A stretch of 64,000 nucleotides of DNA from JBDXHU01 sp039989475 (GTDB lineage: Bacteria; Pseudomonadota; Gammaproteobacteria; Pseudomonadales; Halieaceae). The position numbers were made by a program, and so were the translations under genes. A model generated the notes under the pieces. That model saw only the letters and a list, made by a program, of their open reading frames with translations. It did not search any database and was not told where the DNA came from. Positions within the stretch are counted from its first letter, which is position 1, and each line of letters begins with the position of its first letter. Positions 1 to 6,952 of this stretch are shown piece after piece. The stretch is from NCBI GenBank assembly GCA_039989475.1, contig JBDXHU010000005.1, forward strand, positions 1 to 64,000. Direction: 5' to 3'.

Positions 1-126
1 AATCGTGGAGCTGCAATGAGGACAGTATATGGGCTTAGATTCCGACACGGTCAGCCTCTGAAAGACAATTCCAAAGAACGGGAGCGACTTTACGCAGTAT
101 GGGCATCGTTGTACGAGCTTAGCCAT
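1..126 (-). CDS. Cassette gene, zinc-ribbon protein, truncated by window edge
   Basis: ATG at 126 follows a cassette core (minus-strand GTTAGAG, 137 to 131) after a four-base leader and opens a frame with no stop to base 1; 42 residues are visible. Cysteine pairs C8-x2-C11 and C35-x2-C38 form two zinc knuckles (CPYC and CPHC). The C-terminal part lies outside the window, so membrane segments like those of the cassette genes at 1601 and 5996 cannot be checked. The function is unknown; a structural zinc ribbon is all that can be claimed. Confidence 0.6.
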   Translation of the reverse strand, partial: MAKLVQRCPYCVKSLPFFGIVFQRLTVSESKPIYCPHCSSTI

Positions 127-130
127 GGCG

Positions 131-223
131 CTCTAACGCCCGACTTTGGGGCGGGCTTGCAGCTGCGAAGCAGTGGAAAGGCAGTCCCAGCCCCGTAGGG
201 GCGATAACAGTCGCTTGTTAGGT
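131..223 (-). repeat. attC site 1
   Basis: Palindromic 93 bp site bounded by CTCTAAC (131 to 137) and GTTAGGT (217 to 223). It is the 3' attC of the cassette whose gene ends at 234. Confidence 0.85.
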
Positions 224-233
224 GTCGACTTGA

Positions 234-584
234 TCATAGCTCCAGCCAATCTTTTTCATCCTTTAGCAAGCGTTCAGCCACGTCTTGAATATAGGCTTCT
301 CTATCTGAGAAATCTTCAGTGGGCCCAGTTATGATGTATCTCATCCCTCGATTTATCCCAAGCCTTTCAGCAGAAGGCACGATCTCCCCACCGAACTGCG
401 AAACTGGACCGTAGATTCTTACTACTGGCTCTGAGCCCATTTCTACTGAGATGGATATCGTTTTCAGTCCACGCTCAAAGTCAAACTGGATTTCTCTACC
501 ACAGTCTTGCGTCGTGAGAGAGAAGCCATATTCCTCTATCAAAAATCGCATATGCTCTTCAATGATCGATGTAAGCAAACGCAC
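234..584 (-). CDS. Cassette gene, unknown soluble protein
   Basis: 116 residues if the GTG at 584 is the start. The frame is open further, to an ATG at 605, but that codon lies inside the neighbouring attC, before the cassette boundary at 597, so it is unlikely to be native. An ATG at 551 preceded by GAAGAG is an alternative that would remove an N-terminal helix. The protein has no signal peptide or membrane segment. An amphipathic N-terminal helix is followed by a strand-rich middle part. I do not recognise a family. It is transcribed only if read through from the right, since the leader has no space for a promoter. Confidence 0.7.
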   Translation of the reverse strand: MRLLTSIIEEHMRFLIEEYGFSLTTQDCGREIQFDFERGLKTISISVEMGSEPVVRIYGPVSQFGGEIVPSAERLGINRGMRYIITGPTEDFSDREAYIQDVAERLLKDEKDWLEL

Positions 585-590
585 TGAGAC

Positions 591-677
591 ACCTAACGCC
601 GCCATAAAGGGCGCGCGCGGTATGCGCGTCCCACCTGGCCGTTGCTGTTTACGGCCAGATTCATGGCCTTGTTATGT
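591..677 (-). repeat. attC site 2
   Basis: 87 bp palindrome from ACCTAAC (591 to 597) to GTTATGT (671 to 677), between the cassette genes ending at 730 and starting at 584. Confidence 0.85.
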
Positions 678-729
678 TGCGACTTTGATTTTCCCAACCC
701 AAAATTCTCGTAGGGTGCGTGGCTAATGA

Positions 730-1113
730 TCATTGTGGGGTTGCCGTAATACTGTAGAGTGAAAACACAAACACGCCGATTAGAATCAATATTGTAAGAA
801 AGTCCCCTCTAACTTGATCTACGGGATGCAGTTGATCGAATTCCTCCGCCACCCTCTCATAGCGTCGGGCGGAGTAAAAGTAAGTGAAGTTTAGGAATAA
901 GATTGTTATAGCAGAACCGTAGATGACGTAGGAATTAAACGTGTTGGGAGAAATAATTGACAGCAGTCCCATTGTCAGAAGAAAGCCAACCATAGAAATT
1001 GCCAGGCAAGCGTAACCCTGCGGCCAACCCGAGTAGATTCCCGTCTGTTTGCGGTAGAACCTAAAAATCTTGTAGTAGAGATGAGAGTACAAGTCTGAAT
1101 TTTCCATAGACAT
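730..1113 (-). CDS. Cassette gene, small membrane protein
   Basis: 127 residues from ATG at 1113; another ATG two codons later is equally possible. The longer frame from 1146 starts inside the attC core and is not preferred. Three hydrophobic stretches, around residues 34-54, 61-81 and 104-124, indicate an inner-membrane protein with a charged linker between the second and third. The N-terminus is rich in Tyr and Arg. The family is not recognised. As with other cassettes, expression depends on a promoter upstream in the array. Confidence 0.7.
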   Translation of the reverse strand: MSMENSDLYSHLYYKIFRFYRKQTGIYSGWPQGYACLAISMVGFLLTMGLLSIISPNTFNSYVIYGSAITILFLNFTYFYSARRYERVAEEFDQLHPVDQVRGDFLTILILIGVFVFSLYSITATPQ

Positions 1114-1142
1114 TTCGGTTCGAAATATTAAGTCCGCACGCA

Positions 1143-1229
1143 ACATAACGCCGCAAGCTGGGGCGACCAGCCTGGAGTGAAACGGAAGGTTGGGCGTCCC
1201 AGCGGAGCGCCAGCCTTGCCTTGTTAAGT
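1143..1229 (-). repeat. attC site 3
   Basis: 87 bp palindrome from ACATAAC (1143 to 1149) to GTTAAGT (1223 to 1229). Its last part (1164 to 1226) is identical over 63 bases to the right half of the interrupted site at 3999 to 4061. Confidence 0.9.
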
Positions 1230-1523
1230 GTTCTCAGAGTTGATCGGTAGAACATAGAAGTACCAAAAGAAAGGAAACGCGAAGCTGTTCACGAAAATCA
1301 GCACGACTGACCACAAAGCTCGCTTTTCTCTCGGAACAACATCAGTTGTATACATATACGAGATGAATCCTACAATTAGCAGAGCGGAAAGGGCTGTCAT
1401 AGCGTAGACAGAATAGTCGTACATGCTGGATTCAGCATGGAATATGGTGATCCAGGCCACTGCGAAAGCAAGACATGGCGAGATTGATAGGAATCCGATT
1501 AGGTATCTAGTCGCGATATTCAT
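1224..1523 (-). CDS. Cassette gene, small membrane protein
   Basis: 99 residues from ATG at 1523, eleven bases inside the cassette boundary. The longer frame upstream reads through the attC and is artefactual. Three predicted membrane spans lie at about residues 7-27, 40-60 and 70-92. The stop codon TAA is part of the attC inverse core (TAAC on the minus strand). No family is recognised and no catalytic residues are evident. Confidence 0.7.
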   Translation of the reverse strand: MNIATRYLIGFLSISPCLAFAVAWITIFHAESSMYDYSVYAMTALSALLIVGFISYMYTTDVVPREKRALWSVVLIFVNSFAFPFFWYFYVLPINSENT

Positions 1524-1528
1524 GGAAC

Positions 1529-1606
1529 ACTTAACGCCGCCAGCAGCGGGCGCGCTGTAAGCGCGTCCGGCGACCGCAGGGAGCGTACTGCCTGGCCTTG
1601 TTATGC
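1529..1606 (-). repeat. attC site 4
   Basis: 78 bp palindrome from ACTTAAC (1529 to 1535) to GTTATGC (1600 to 1606), with a GC-rich inner stem. Confidence 0.85.
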
Positions 1607-1879
1607 GGCACCGGCACTGGCCTCTCCTAGTGGCTGTCCACACTTACGACAACTCCTAGAATATGGCCATGTAATAGAAATGACGCCACTACCAGAAGCG
1701 TACCTGCCGCCACACGAACCACACTTGAAAAACACCATGTAGGTAAACGAAACCACCAAAAGACAAACGGTAACAATAAGGACGGCCCCTGAAACTGGCA
1801 GGTAGCTAAAACCAAACATTGCCAGAAAGGCTAGAACCGAAATCCATCTCGATGCTCGAAACAATCCTTCAGATGCCAC
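1601..1879 (-). CDS. Cassette gene, membrane protein with C-terminal zinc ribbon
   Basis: 92 residues from GTG at 1879, chosen because AAGGAG sits six bases upstream. The longer frame begins inside the attC. Two membrane spans (about residues 13-30 and 31-50) are followed by a four-cysteine ribbon, C53-x2-C56 and C77-x2-C80. The stop TAA overlaps the attC core. The two-membrane-span plus zinc-ribbon layout is shared, in reverse order, by the cassette product at 5996 to 6337. Role unknown; zinc binding is inferred from the cysteines. Confidence 0.75.
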   Translation of the reverse strand: MASEGLFRASRWISVLAFLAMFGFSYLPVSGAVLIVTVCLLVVSFTYMVFFKCGSCGGRYASGSGVISITWPYSRSCRKCGQPLGEASAGAA

Positions 1880-1896
1880 CACACTCTCCTTGTGAC

Positions 1897-1947
1897 GCAT
1901 AACGCCCAAAGCAGCGGGCGAAGCTCCGCTGCCTTTGCTTGTTAGGC
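1897..1947 (-). repeat. attC site 5 (short type)
   Basis: Only 51 bp, from GCATAAC (1897 to 1903) to GTTAGGC (1941 to 1947). It resembles the 57 bp site at 7415 to 7471 in its CCCAAAGCAG start and CTGCCTTTGCTT end. Confidence 0.85.
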
Positions 1948-1951
1948 ATAC

Positions 1952-2308
1952 TCACCACGCGCCTCCATAGAAATATTGGGCTTTGCAATCAGAAGCGTCA
2001 GAAATGTACCGCCAGGAGACAATCTTGTCCGTAGAAGTGTCCACGGTAATAGCCCACAGGCAGCCATAGGTCTTGCCGGAATTTTGTGAGAGGTATTTGT
2101 GCGAAAGGACATACTCCACATGGGTTTCGTCAATGGTTGTTGATTCTTTTGGCTTTCGAAGCTCGCTGTCTAGAATTGCGCTACTGGATTCTTTGCCGAT
2201 GTATCCATCCGCTAGATTCCGAAATGCCTTCTCGTCGAGCGCAGGGTTGAGAAGTGCGCAGCCCGTCAAGGTCACAATCATTATGAAGACAACGCATCCA
2301 CGGAGCAC
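1952..2308 (-). CDS. Cassette gene, predicted lipoprotein
   Basis: 118 residues from GTG at 2308, eight bases after the cassette core. The N-terminus has a hydrophobic stretch ending in a lipobox (LTGC, Cys17), so the mature protein is probably lipid-anchored. A later ATG (codon 10) would leave too short a signal. The mature part has a few cysteines and aromatic residues near the C-terminus (about residues 83-118). No family is recognised. A lipoprotein as a cassette cargo is consistent with envelope-directed functions often seen in integron arrays. Confidence 0.75.
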   Translation of the reverse strand: MLRGCVVFIMIVTLTGCALLNPALDEKAFRNLADGYIGKESSSAILDSELRKPKESTTIDETHVEYVLSHKYLSQNSGKTYGCLWAITVDTSTDKIVSWRYISDASDCKAQYFYGGAW

Positions 2309-2315
2309 GACGTAT

Positions 2316-2390
2316 GCCTAACGCTTCAAGCTGGGGCGCGCGGTAGCGCGTCCCGGCGCGAAGCGCCCTTGCAGCCTTGACTTGTTATGG
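2316..2390 (-). repeat. attC site 6
   Basis: 75 bp palindrome from GCCTAAC (2316 to 2322) to GTTATGG (2384 to 2390), with internal complementary GGGGCGCGCGG and CCCGGCGCG segments. Confidence 0.85.
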
Positions 2391-2409
2391 TTCCGTATTC
2401 GCATACAAC

Positions 2410-2673
2410 TTAACAATAGCCCAAATAACGGCCGACCACCCAGGGTAAGGCAAATACGGCAGCCCAAATAGTAAGGATCCTGCCGACACGACAGTTATCT
2501 GGATAAAGCTCCTTCATTTGCGAAAGAAACGGCCAGAATTGTATCCAGAGCGGAATTACATCATGCTTTTTTTCTGAGAAATACAAGACATGTATTGTCA
2601 CTAGCACCCACACGAATCCAAGTAGCAGGGACACTGCCGCCATCGCGTTGAGTATGGACTCAATAGGAAACAT
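2410..2673 (-). CDS. Cassette gene, small membrane protein
   Basis: 87 residues from ATG at 2673, which lies inside the GTTATGT core. If this is the true start, the ribosome site must come from the preceding attC; codon 11 (Met) is an alternative. Two membrane spans, about residues 10-32 and 68-86, flank a polar loop with an aromatic WIQFWPF motif. Family not recognised. The IS3-family element is inserted just upstream of this gene (2694), which probably cuts it off from array read-through or gives it an IS-derived promoter. Confidence 0.65.
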   Translation of the reverse strand: MFPIESILNAMAAVSLLLGFVWVLVTIHVLYFSEKKHDVIPLWIQFWPFLSQMKELYPDNCRVGRILTIWAAVFALPWVVGRYLGYC

Positions 2674-2694
2674 AACGCCGCCGGCACAGGCGAG

Positions 2695-2718
2695 TGATCT
2701 TGCACCACTTTAGTGGAC
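2695..2718 (+). repeat. IS3-family terminal inverted repeat, left
   Basis: TGATCTT then GC then ACCACTTTAGTGGAC; the complementary copy is at 3975 to 3998 with AA in place of GC. Confidence 0.85.
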
Positions 2719-2721
2719 ACT

Positions 2722-3564
2722 TCATGCGCATTGTTTTTCGTATTCCATGGGTGAAGTGTAGCCCAGACTGGAGTGCATGCGCTCGCGATTATAGAACGCA
2801 ATATAGGCCCGGATCTGCGCGACCGCTTCGGCGTGTGTTTCAAAGCGGAAGCGGTGAACCAGCTCCGTTTTCAAGCTGTGGAAGAACGATTCCACCTGCG
2901 CGTTATCCAGCGGATTGCCTTTGCGGCTCATGCTGCGAACCAGGTCAGCCGAGGCAACCAACTCCGCGTATTCCTGGGCGGCATATTCAATACCCTGATC
3001 TGAGTGAACCAGGCAACCCGGGCGCGGTGGATGCTGATCAAGTGCCATCTGCAGTGCACTCTTGGTCAGGTCGGCCGAACGCTGGCGGCTGAAGGACCAG
3101 CCAACAATGCGGCGGCTGTACAGATCCATCATCACCGCGTGATAGAGCCACCCCTGGCCGGTTCGTACATAGGTAAAGTCGCCGGCCCAGGCCTCCCCCA
3201 CACGCACCGGCGGGCTCGCCTTTGGCAGAAGGTTCTGCGCAACAGAGTAAAACCCATGGTCACCTCCCCGCCAGCTGCGTACTTTGCGAGCTCTCGCCTC
3301 CAGGCCAAGTTCGCGCATGAGGCGATTAACTCGCCTGACACTGCAATCGTAGCCCTTCTGGCGCAACAGGCGATGCATGCGTGGTGCGCCATAGGCCTGC
3401 CTGAAGCCCTGGTGCAGCTCCTTAATGGCTGTGCGCAACACCTTGTCGTATCGCTTATGGTTGCTGTCCGGTCGATCCAGCCAGGCGTAAAACCCGCTCC
3501 GGGATACACCTAGCAATTGGCAAAGTCTTTGCGTGCTTCTACCGTCACGGCTCTTCTCGATCAA
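2722..3564 (-). CDS. IS3-family transposase OrfB (DDE integrase-fold catalytic domain)
   Basis: 280 residues beginning at a TTG that overlaps the orfA stop (TTGA). An N-terminal HTH_21-like region (residues 40-100) precedes the rve catalytic core. The D129, D189 and E225 triad has the 35-residue spacing between the last two that is typical of IS3. The conserved HSDQG (187-191) and the Lys/Glu helix after E225 are present. In IS3 elements the active transposase is an OrfAB fusion made by -1 frameshifting; the two frames here are in the correct relation. Length is normal for the family and the gene looks intact. Confidence 0.95.
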   Translation of the reverse strand: MIEKSRDGRSTQRLCQLLGVSRSGFYAWLDRPDSNHKRYDKVLRTAIKELHQGFRQAYGAPRMHRLLRQKGYDCSVRRVNRLMRELGLEARARKVRSWRGGDHGFYSVAQNLLPKASPPVRVGEAWAGDFTYVRTGQGWLYHAVMMDLYSRRIVGWSFSRQRSADLTKSALQMALDQHPPRPGCLVHSDQGIEYAAQEYAELVASADLVRSMSRKGNPLDNAQVESFFHSLKTELVHRFRFETHAEAVAQIRAYIAFYNRERMHSSLGYTSPMEYEKQCA

Positions 3565-3944
3565 TCGGAAGATGTGGTCTTTGTCCTTTGGAAGAACCGC
3601 TCGGCCTTTTTTAGTAAATCGATCTCGTCTTTGCGATTCTCAAGCTCGCGCTCGAGCTGCTTGATGCGCTTGTTCGCTTTGTTGAGCTCGTCAGCTTTAG
3701 CCTTCAGTGGGTCGGCTCGACTAGATCGTCGAACCGGCGACGGTTTCTGAGGTTTCATGTGCTTATTCTCCTTCAGCTCACCACGACGATGTTCCATTTG
3801 CCAACGATAGAGCATCATCTGATGAATGCCCAGAGACTCGGCAATATCCTTGGATCTAACGTCAGGGTGATTGGCCAATCTAACGGCCTGAAGTTTATAA
3901 GCCAACGTATAGCGACTGTAGTTTCTCTTTTTTGTTTGCCCCAT
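3561..3944 (-). CDS. IS3-family transposase OrfA (helix-turn-helix)
   Basis: 127 residues from ATG at 3944, preceded by GAGAGGTG; the upstream extension to 3980 runs into the terminal repeat and is not used. Residues 10-50 form a transposase_8-type helix-turn-helix for terminal-repeat binding. A leucine-zipper-like coiled coil (about 80-115) mediates multimerisation in this family. An in-frame A AAA AAG heptamer near the 3' end precedes orfB in the -1 frame. OrfA alone usually represses transposition. Confidence 0.92.
   Translation of the reverse strand: MGQTKKRNYSRYTLAYKLQAVRLANHPDVRSKDIAESLGIHQMMLYRWQMEHRRGELKENKHMKPQKPSPVRRSSRADPLKAKADELNKANKRIKQLERELENRKDEIDLLKKAERFFQRTKTTSSD
3606..3612 (-). 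promoter_or_regulatory. Probable -1 ribosomal frameshift heptamer in orfA
   Basis: The minus strand reads A AAA AAG in the orfA frame, the classical slippery heptamer of IS3-family elements. OrfB is in the -1 frame downstream, so slippage would give the OrfAB fusion transposase. Confidence 0.75.
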
Positions 3945-3974
3945 GAGGCACCTCTCTAGTGTCGGAAAAGTTCC

Positions 3975-3998
3975 GTCCACTAAAGTGGTTTAAGATCA
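3975..3998 (-). repeat. IS3-family terminal inverted repeat, right
   Basis: On the minus strand it reads TGATCTT, AA, ACCACTTTAGTGGAC, matching the left end at all but two positions. Confidence 0.85.
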
Positions 3999-4068
3999 CG
4001 ACCAGCCTGGAGTGAAACGGAAGGTTGGGCGTCCCAGCGGAGCGCCAGCCTTGCCTTGTTATGTGGGC

Positions 4069-4449
4069 TCATGTGGCATCCAGTATTGTGAACATGATAA
4101 TGGCCAAAACGAACGAACCTGCAAATGTGACCCCGAACGACATGCTGTAGATCTTCCAAGTCGGCAAGGAAAGCACACCTCTAAGAAATCGGCCGACTAT
4201 CAGTGCTGCAAGGATGGCTCCTGGGACTGAGACGATACTGACAAGTGTGACTCCAGACGACAAAGCGACGAGCAAGGCCGAACCAACCTGCACGCCGGCC
4301 CCCAGGCTACCCACCTTGATGCTTCGTGGAAATAGATCCTCACTCACTCCGGCCTTGCGGAATAGGGGTACATACAGGCCAGCAAAGACAGCAGACATTA
4401 CAATGAAACCTGCAAAGGACACGGCTATGACAAATAATGAACCACTCAT
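4069..4449 (-). CDS. Cassette gene, polytopic membrane protein
   Basis: 126 residues from ATG at 4449, about 14 bases after the cassette core. Four hydrophobic segments (about residues 5-27, 50-70, 70-90 and 100-122) with Gly- and Val-rich helices give a compact polytopic inner-membrane protein. Loops hold few charged residues apart from a KAGVSEDLF segment near residue 32. No transporter or enzyme family is recognised. The interrupted attC (site 7) belongs to this cassette, so its 3' recombination site is currently broken. Confidence 0.7.
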   Translation of the reverse strand: MSGSLFVIAVSFAGFIVMSAVFAGLYVPLFRKAGVSEDLFPRSIKVGSLGAGVQVGSALLVALSSGVTLVSIVSVPGAILAALIVGRFLRGVLSLPTWKIYSMSFGVTFAGSFVLAIIMFTILDAT

Positions 4450-4462
4450 GGCGATCTAGTCC

Positions 4463-4546
4463 ACATAACGCCCGTAGCATGGGCGGCAGGCCCAAAACGA
4501 CAAAGGAGTGGCGGGCCTGACGTCCGCATGCCTGCGCTTGTTATGG
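4463..4546 (-). repeat. attC site 8
   Basis: 84 bp palindrome from ACATAAC (4463 to 4469) to GTTATGG (4540 to 4546). It is close to site 9: both carry CATGGGCGGC early and GCGGGCCTGA or GACGGGCTTG late. Confidence 0.85.
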
Positions 4547-4960
4547 CTCAACACCCAAATGGCCCTTGTAGTCATATCCCTTGCTATTGTAGTACGCCAC
4601 TTCTGCTTTTCGTGAGAGAGGCGTCGTTACGAAAACTTGGGCCAGAAATGGAAGCATGGCCCAAGGCATCGGCACTTCGAGAATGATTAGAACAGGGAAA
4701 AGTATCCCTGAGACAACAAAGGACGCCGCGAACAAAAACCAGAACTTGCGCTGGTGTTCCCACATGATCTTCGAGTCTTCCCTGACTCGAAGCACAACAA
4801 GAGCAAGTAAAATAGCCACTCCAGGCGTCCACCACGGGCCTAAGATGCATATCAGGATGAAAGGGAAATCCAATACTCGAAAGTAAAACGAATAGGCTTG
4901 TCGCGCAAATTTCTCGCCTTCTTTGGTCAGTTCTTCTGGTAGATACTTAGTTTCTTGCAT
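4541..4960 (-). CDS. Cassette gene, polytopic membrane protein
   Basis: 139 residues from ATG at 4960, only nine bases after the start of the cassette core. The upstream extension runs through an attC and is discarded. The N-terminus is polar and charged. Two adjacent hydrophobic helices follow at about residues 32-65, a basic loop around residue 75, then two more at about 80-120. The C-terminus is soluble. The stop TAA is within the attC core. The family is not recognised. Confidence 0.7.
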   Translation of the reverse strand: MQETKYLPEELTKEGEKFARQAYSFYFRVLDFPFILICILGPWWTPGVAILLALVVLRVREDSKIMWEHQRKFWFLFAASFVVSGILFPVLIILEVPMPWAMLPFLAQVFVTTPLSRKAEVAYYNSKGYDYKGHLGVEP

Positions 4961-4962
4961 AG

Positions 4963-5049
4963 CTATAACGCCCGCAGCATGGGCGGCGGGAAGCCCAGAA
5001 CGACGAAGGAGTGACGGGCTTGCCGTCCCCGTGCCTGCGCTTGTTAGAG
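4963..5049 (-). repeat. attC site 9
   Basis: 87 bp palindrome from CTATAAC (4963 to 4969) to GTTAGAG (5043 to 5049); same subfamily as site 8. Confidence 0.85.
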
Positions 5050-5058
5050 CGCATGACC

Positions 5059-5373
5059 CTAAATACGTAATTCTACATACGCCTCCTCCCCTGATGGAAG
5101 CAAAAACATGACATTGAAGGCACCTTCGCACTTGATACTGCACAGCCGGCCTGAGTCCGAACGAATATGTAGGTAATTTCCACCAGGAGTGACTTCCGAG
5201 TAGGCGGTAATTGTGTCTCCTGTTGGGAAGGTAACTTCTTCTTTAGAGCTCATCGTCCAGCAGTTTGAATTCTCTTCTGATGAGAGTAGAAAGGAGGCGA
5301 CCTCGATCATCTCTCCTTCCTTTTCGGAGAAAGCATCAGGAATGAATCTCAAGCATAGTTTAGGAGTGCCCAT
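5059..5373 (-). CDS. Cassette gene, unknown soluble protein
   Basis: 104 residues from ATG at 5373, ten bases after the cassette core. No signal peptide or membrane span. The sequence alternates short beta-strand-like segments with acidic loops and has three cysteines (Cys7, Cys38 and Cys77 region). The fold is probably mostly beta. No family recognised. Confidence 0.65.
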   Translation of the reverse strand: MGTPKLCLRFIPDAFSEKEGEMIEVASFLLSSEENSNCWTMSSKEEVTFPTGDTITAYSEVTPGGNYLHIRSDSGRLCSIKCEGAFNVMFLLPSGEEAYVELRI

Positions 5374-5376
5374 GCG

Positions 5377-5463
5377 CTTTAACGCTTCGCACAGGGGCGG
5401 CAGGACCGACGCGAAGCGGTGGTACTGACGTCCCAGCGTAGCGACTGCTGCGACTTGTTAGCA
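5377..5463 (-). repeat. attC site 10
   Basis: 87 bp palindrome from CTTTAAC (5377 to 5383) to GTTAGCA (5457 to 5463). Confidence 0.85.
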
Positions 5464-5904
5464 ATCCTTTGGGCGCTCATAGAATTCCTTGTCTAAAAAT
5501 ATCCTAATGACCTTCTCAGCTTCTGCGTCGAAAAAGTCCGCGAGTGATAAGCCTATCTCGACAAACTCAATGAAACCCACATCCTCTACATATTGAGGGT
5601 AATCATTTTTCAGTTGCGCCACAAAGTTTCCAGTCCAATCCAAGTTTACCCCATCTAGATATAGCTGATTTTGCTGGTGCTCGGCGAAGGCACATTCCTT
5701 TAGCTGGTCTTGCACAAAGTAAAAGGTCGAGTGAGGATACATCCAGTTTACTTCGCCCTCTGCGACGCGCTGTCGAAGTTCATTATCTAGCTTATGGACG
5801 GGGAAGTGTTCCTCTGCGGGACCAAGAATTGCTTCGAGCTCATTCGGCGTTATGTCTGCGCAGAATGGACCTACGCTTTCAAAAAAAAGAATGTCTAGTC
5901 GCAT
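5458..5904 (-). CDS. Cassette gene, acidic soluble protein
   Basis: 148 residues from ATG at 5904, eleven bases after the cassette core. The protein is strongly acidic, has no signal peptide or membrane segment, and ends in a helix-rich Asp/Glu stretch. The composition and size resemble many immunity- or DUF-type cassette proteins, but no specific family is recognised and no function is claimed. The stop TAA is formed by the attC inverse core. Confidence 0.7.
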   Translation of the reverse strand: MRLDILFFESVGPFCADITPNELEAILGPAEEHFPVHKLDNELRQRVAEGEVNWMYPHSTFYFVQDQLKECAFAEHQQNQLYLDGVNLDWTGNFVAQLKNDYPQYVEDVGFIEFVEIGLSLADFFDAEAEKVIRIFLDKEFYERPKDC

Positions 5905-5908
5905 GGAT

Positions 5909-6001
5909 TGCTAACGCTGCGGCAAAGGGCGCTGAAACTGCAGGTTGAAGCGTCCCGCCGAAGCCCGTAGGGCGAAGGCAAATTTGGCCGCCTTGTTATG
6001 G
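5909..6001 (-). repeat. attC site 11
   Basis: 93 bp palindrome from TGCTAAC (5909 to 5915) to GTTATGG (5995 to 6001). Confidence 0.85.
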
Positions 6002-6337
6002 TGCTGAATCCTCATCAATTGCTTCCATTTGGATATAACCGTTCTTAAGCCTAAAACTTCGTAGCACGAGAACCAAAACCACGACCAAAAAGCCGAGCCC
6101 GAGAAGGCCAACTCCCTCAGACTGCGTAAACAACAGATAGAAGTATAAGATCACTGCCGCCCCGGTCACTGAAATAACCTTGAAGTAAAATGCCCAACTC
6201 CTCAGATATGCAGGGCTTTGTAGATGCTCTCCGCAGTGCGGGCAATCAATGGACTTAAGCGAAAAGGTTCGATTTCTTGCTTCAATATACATAAATGTGT
6301 CTCCACAACGCGCACATTGCAGCCCTTTCAGGAACAC
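5996..6337 (-). CDS. Cassette gene, N-terminal zinc ribbon plus two membrane spans
   Basis: 113 residues from GTG at 6337. Two cysteine pairs, C8-x2-C11 and C32-x2-C35 (CPHC), make an N-terminal zinc ribbon. Membrane helices follow at about residues 53-71 and 75-93, with an acidic tail. The layout mirrors the cassette product at 1601 to 1879, where the ribbon is C-terminal, and the CPHC knuckle recurs in the truncated gene at the left edge. The stop TAA is in the attC core. Function unknown. Confidence 0.75.
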   Translation of the reverse strand: MFLKGLQCARCGDTFMYIEARNRTFSLKSIDCPHCGEHLQSPAYLRSWAFYFKVISVTGAAVILYFYLLFTQSEGVGLLGLGFLVVVLVLVLRSFRLKNGYIQMEAIDEDSAP

Positions 6338-6347
6338 TAGTTAAGCA

Positions 6348-6434
6348 CCATAACGCCCGCATGTGGGGCGGCAAACCGCGTCGCGGTTTGACGTCCCAGC
6401 ACCCGAAGGCTGCGCCACCATGCACTTGTTAGGC
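6348..6434 (-). repeat. attC site 12
   Basis: 87 bp palindrome from CCATAAC (6348 to 6354) to GTTAGGC (6428 to 6434). Confidence 0.85.
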
Positions 6435-6854
6435 GTGCGGGTTGCTTGAGAAGTCATCCGGGGTAAAATTCCAGTTATGTGCATTGCGATACCACCTCAC
6501 GTTTCCTACGGATTCCATCTCTGACAGGACTTGGTGTATTAGCGCGGCAAACTTCGTAATCTTGCCTTTTAGTAGCAGGCGTGACAAACCGAAGAATTCG
6601 AATCTTGGCTGAAAGTAGAGAAGCCACTCGGCGTTTGGGTCACCCACTGGCCCGACTTCCACCTTGAATTTAGAGCCACTCAGTTCTCCGAAACAACCAC
6701 GTGAATGGTCTGTCGCGTACTCCGACTTAGCGGTATATCCGCGGCTTTCAAGTTGAGCTAGCACCGAATCTAAGAGCTCCTTACCGGCAGGACCTCCAGG
6801 TCTGTGCTCGGAGTCAAATGGGGCATCAAAGCTGACATGGTCGAAGGTTGGCAT
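6429..6854 (-). CDS. Cassette gene, unknown soluble protein
   Basis: 141 residues from ATG at 6854, about 18 bases after the cassette core. No signal or membrane segment. A Gly/Pro-rich N-terminal loop, a central helix and strands, then a helix around residues 95-115 and a Trp- and Asn-rich C-terminus. The stop TAA overlaps the attC core. Family not recognised. Confidence 0.7.
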   Translation of the reverse strand: MPTFDHVSFDAPFDSEHRPGGPAGKELLDSVLAQLESRGYTAKSEYATDHSRGCFGELSGSKFKVEVGPVGDPNAEWLLYFQPRFEFFGLSRLLLKGKITKFAALIHQVLSEMESVGNVRWYRNAHNWNFTPDDFSSNPHA

Positions 6855-6865
6855 GATGTGAGTAC

Positions 6866-6952
6866 GCCTAACGCCGCAAGCTGGGGCGCCCGACCTGGAG
6901 CGCAGCGGAAGGTTGGGTGTCCCAGAGAAGCGACAGCCTTGCCTTGTTAATG
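6866..6952 (-). repeat. attC site 13
   Basis: 87 bp palindrome from GCCTAAC (6866 to 6872) to GTTAATG (6946 to 6952). Same subfamily as sites 3 and 7, with scattered differences. Confidence 0.85.

Larger units (their letters stand above)
2694..3998 (-). mobile_element. IS3-family insertion sequence
   Basis: The element is 1305 bp and encodes overlapping orfA and orfB on the minus strand. Terminal inverted repeats share TGATCTT, two variable bases, then ACCACTTTAGTGGAC (2695 to 2718 and the complement at 3975 to 3998). CGA on both sides (2691 to 2693 and 3999 to 4001) fits a 3 bp target duplication, and comparison with an intact attC confirms it. Both orfs look intact, so the element may still move. 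Confidence 0.9.
2670..4064 (-). repeat. attC site 7, interrupted by an IS3-family element
   Basis: The left piece 2670 to 2693 starts with ACATAAC. The right piece 3999 to 4064 ends with GTTATGT. Removing 2694 to 3998 and one CGA copy restores an 87 bp attC that aligns base for base in length with the site at 1143 to 1229. The right piece matches that site exactly for 63 bases. Confidence 0.85.

Noticed and set aside
16..334. Short plus-strand frames at the left edge
   Set aside because: They cross attC site 1 and are opposite to the zinc-ribbon cassette reading frame, which fits the array orientation.
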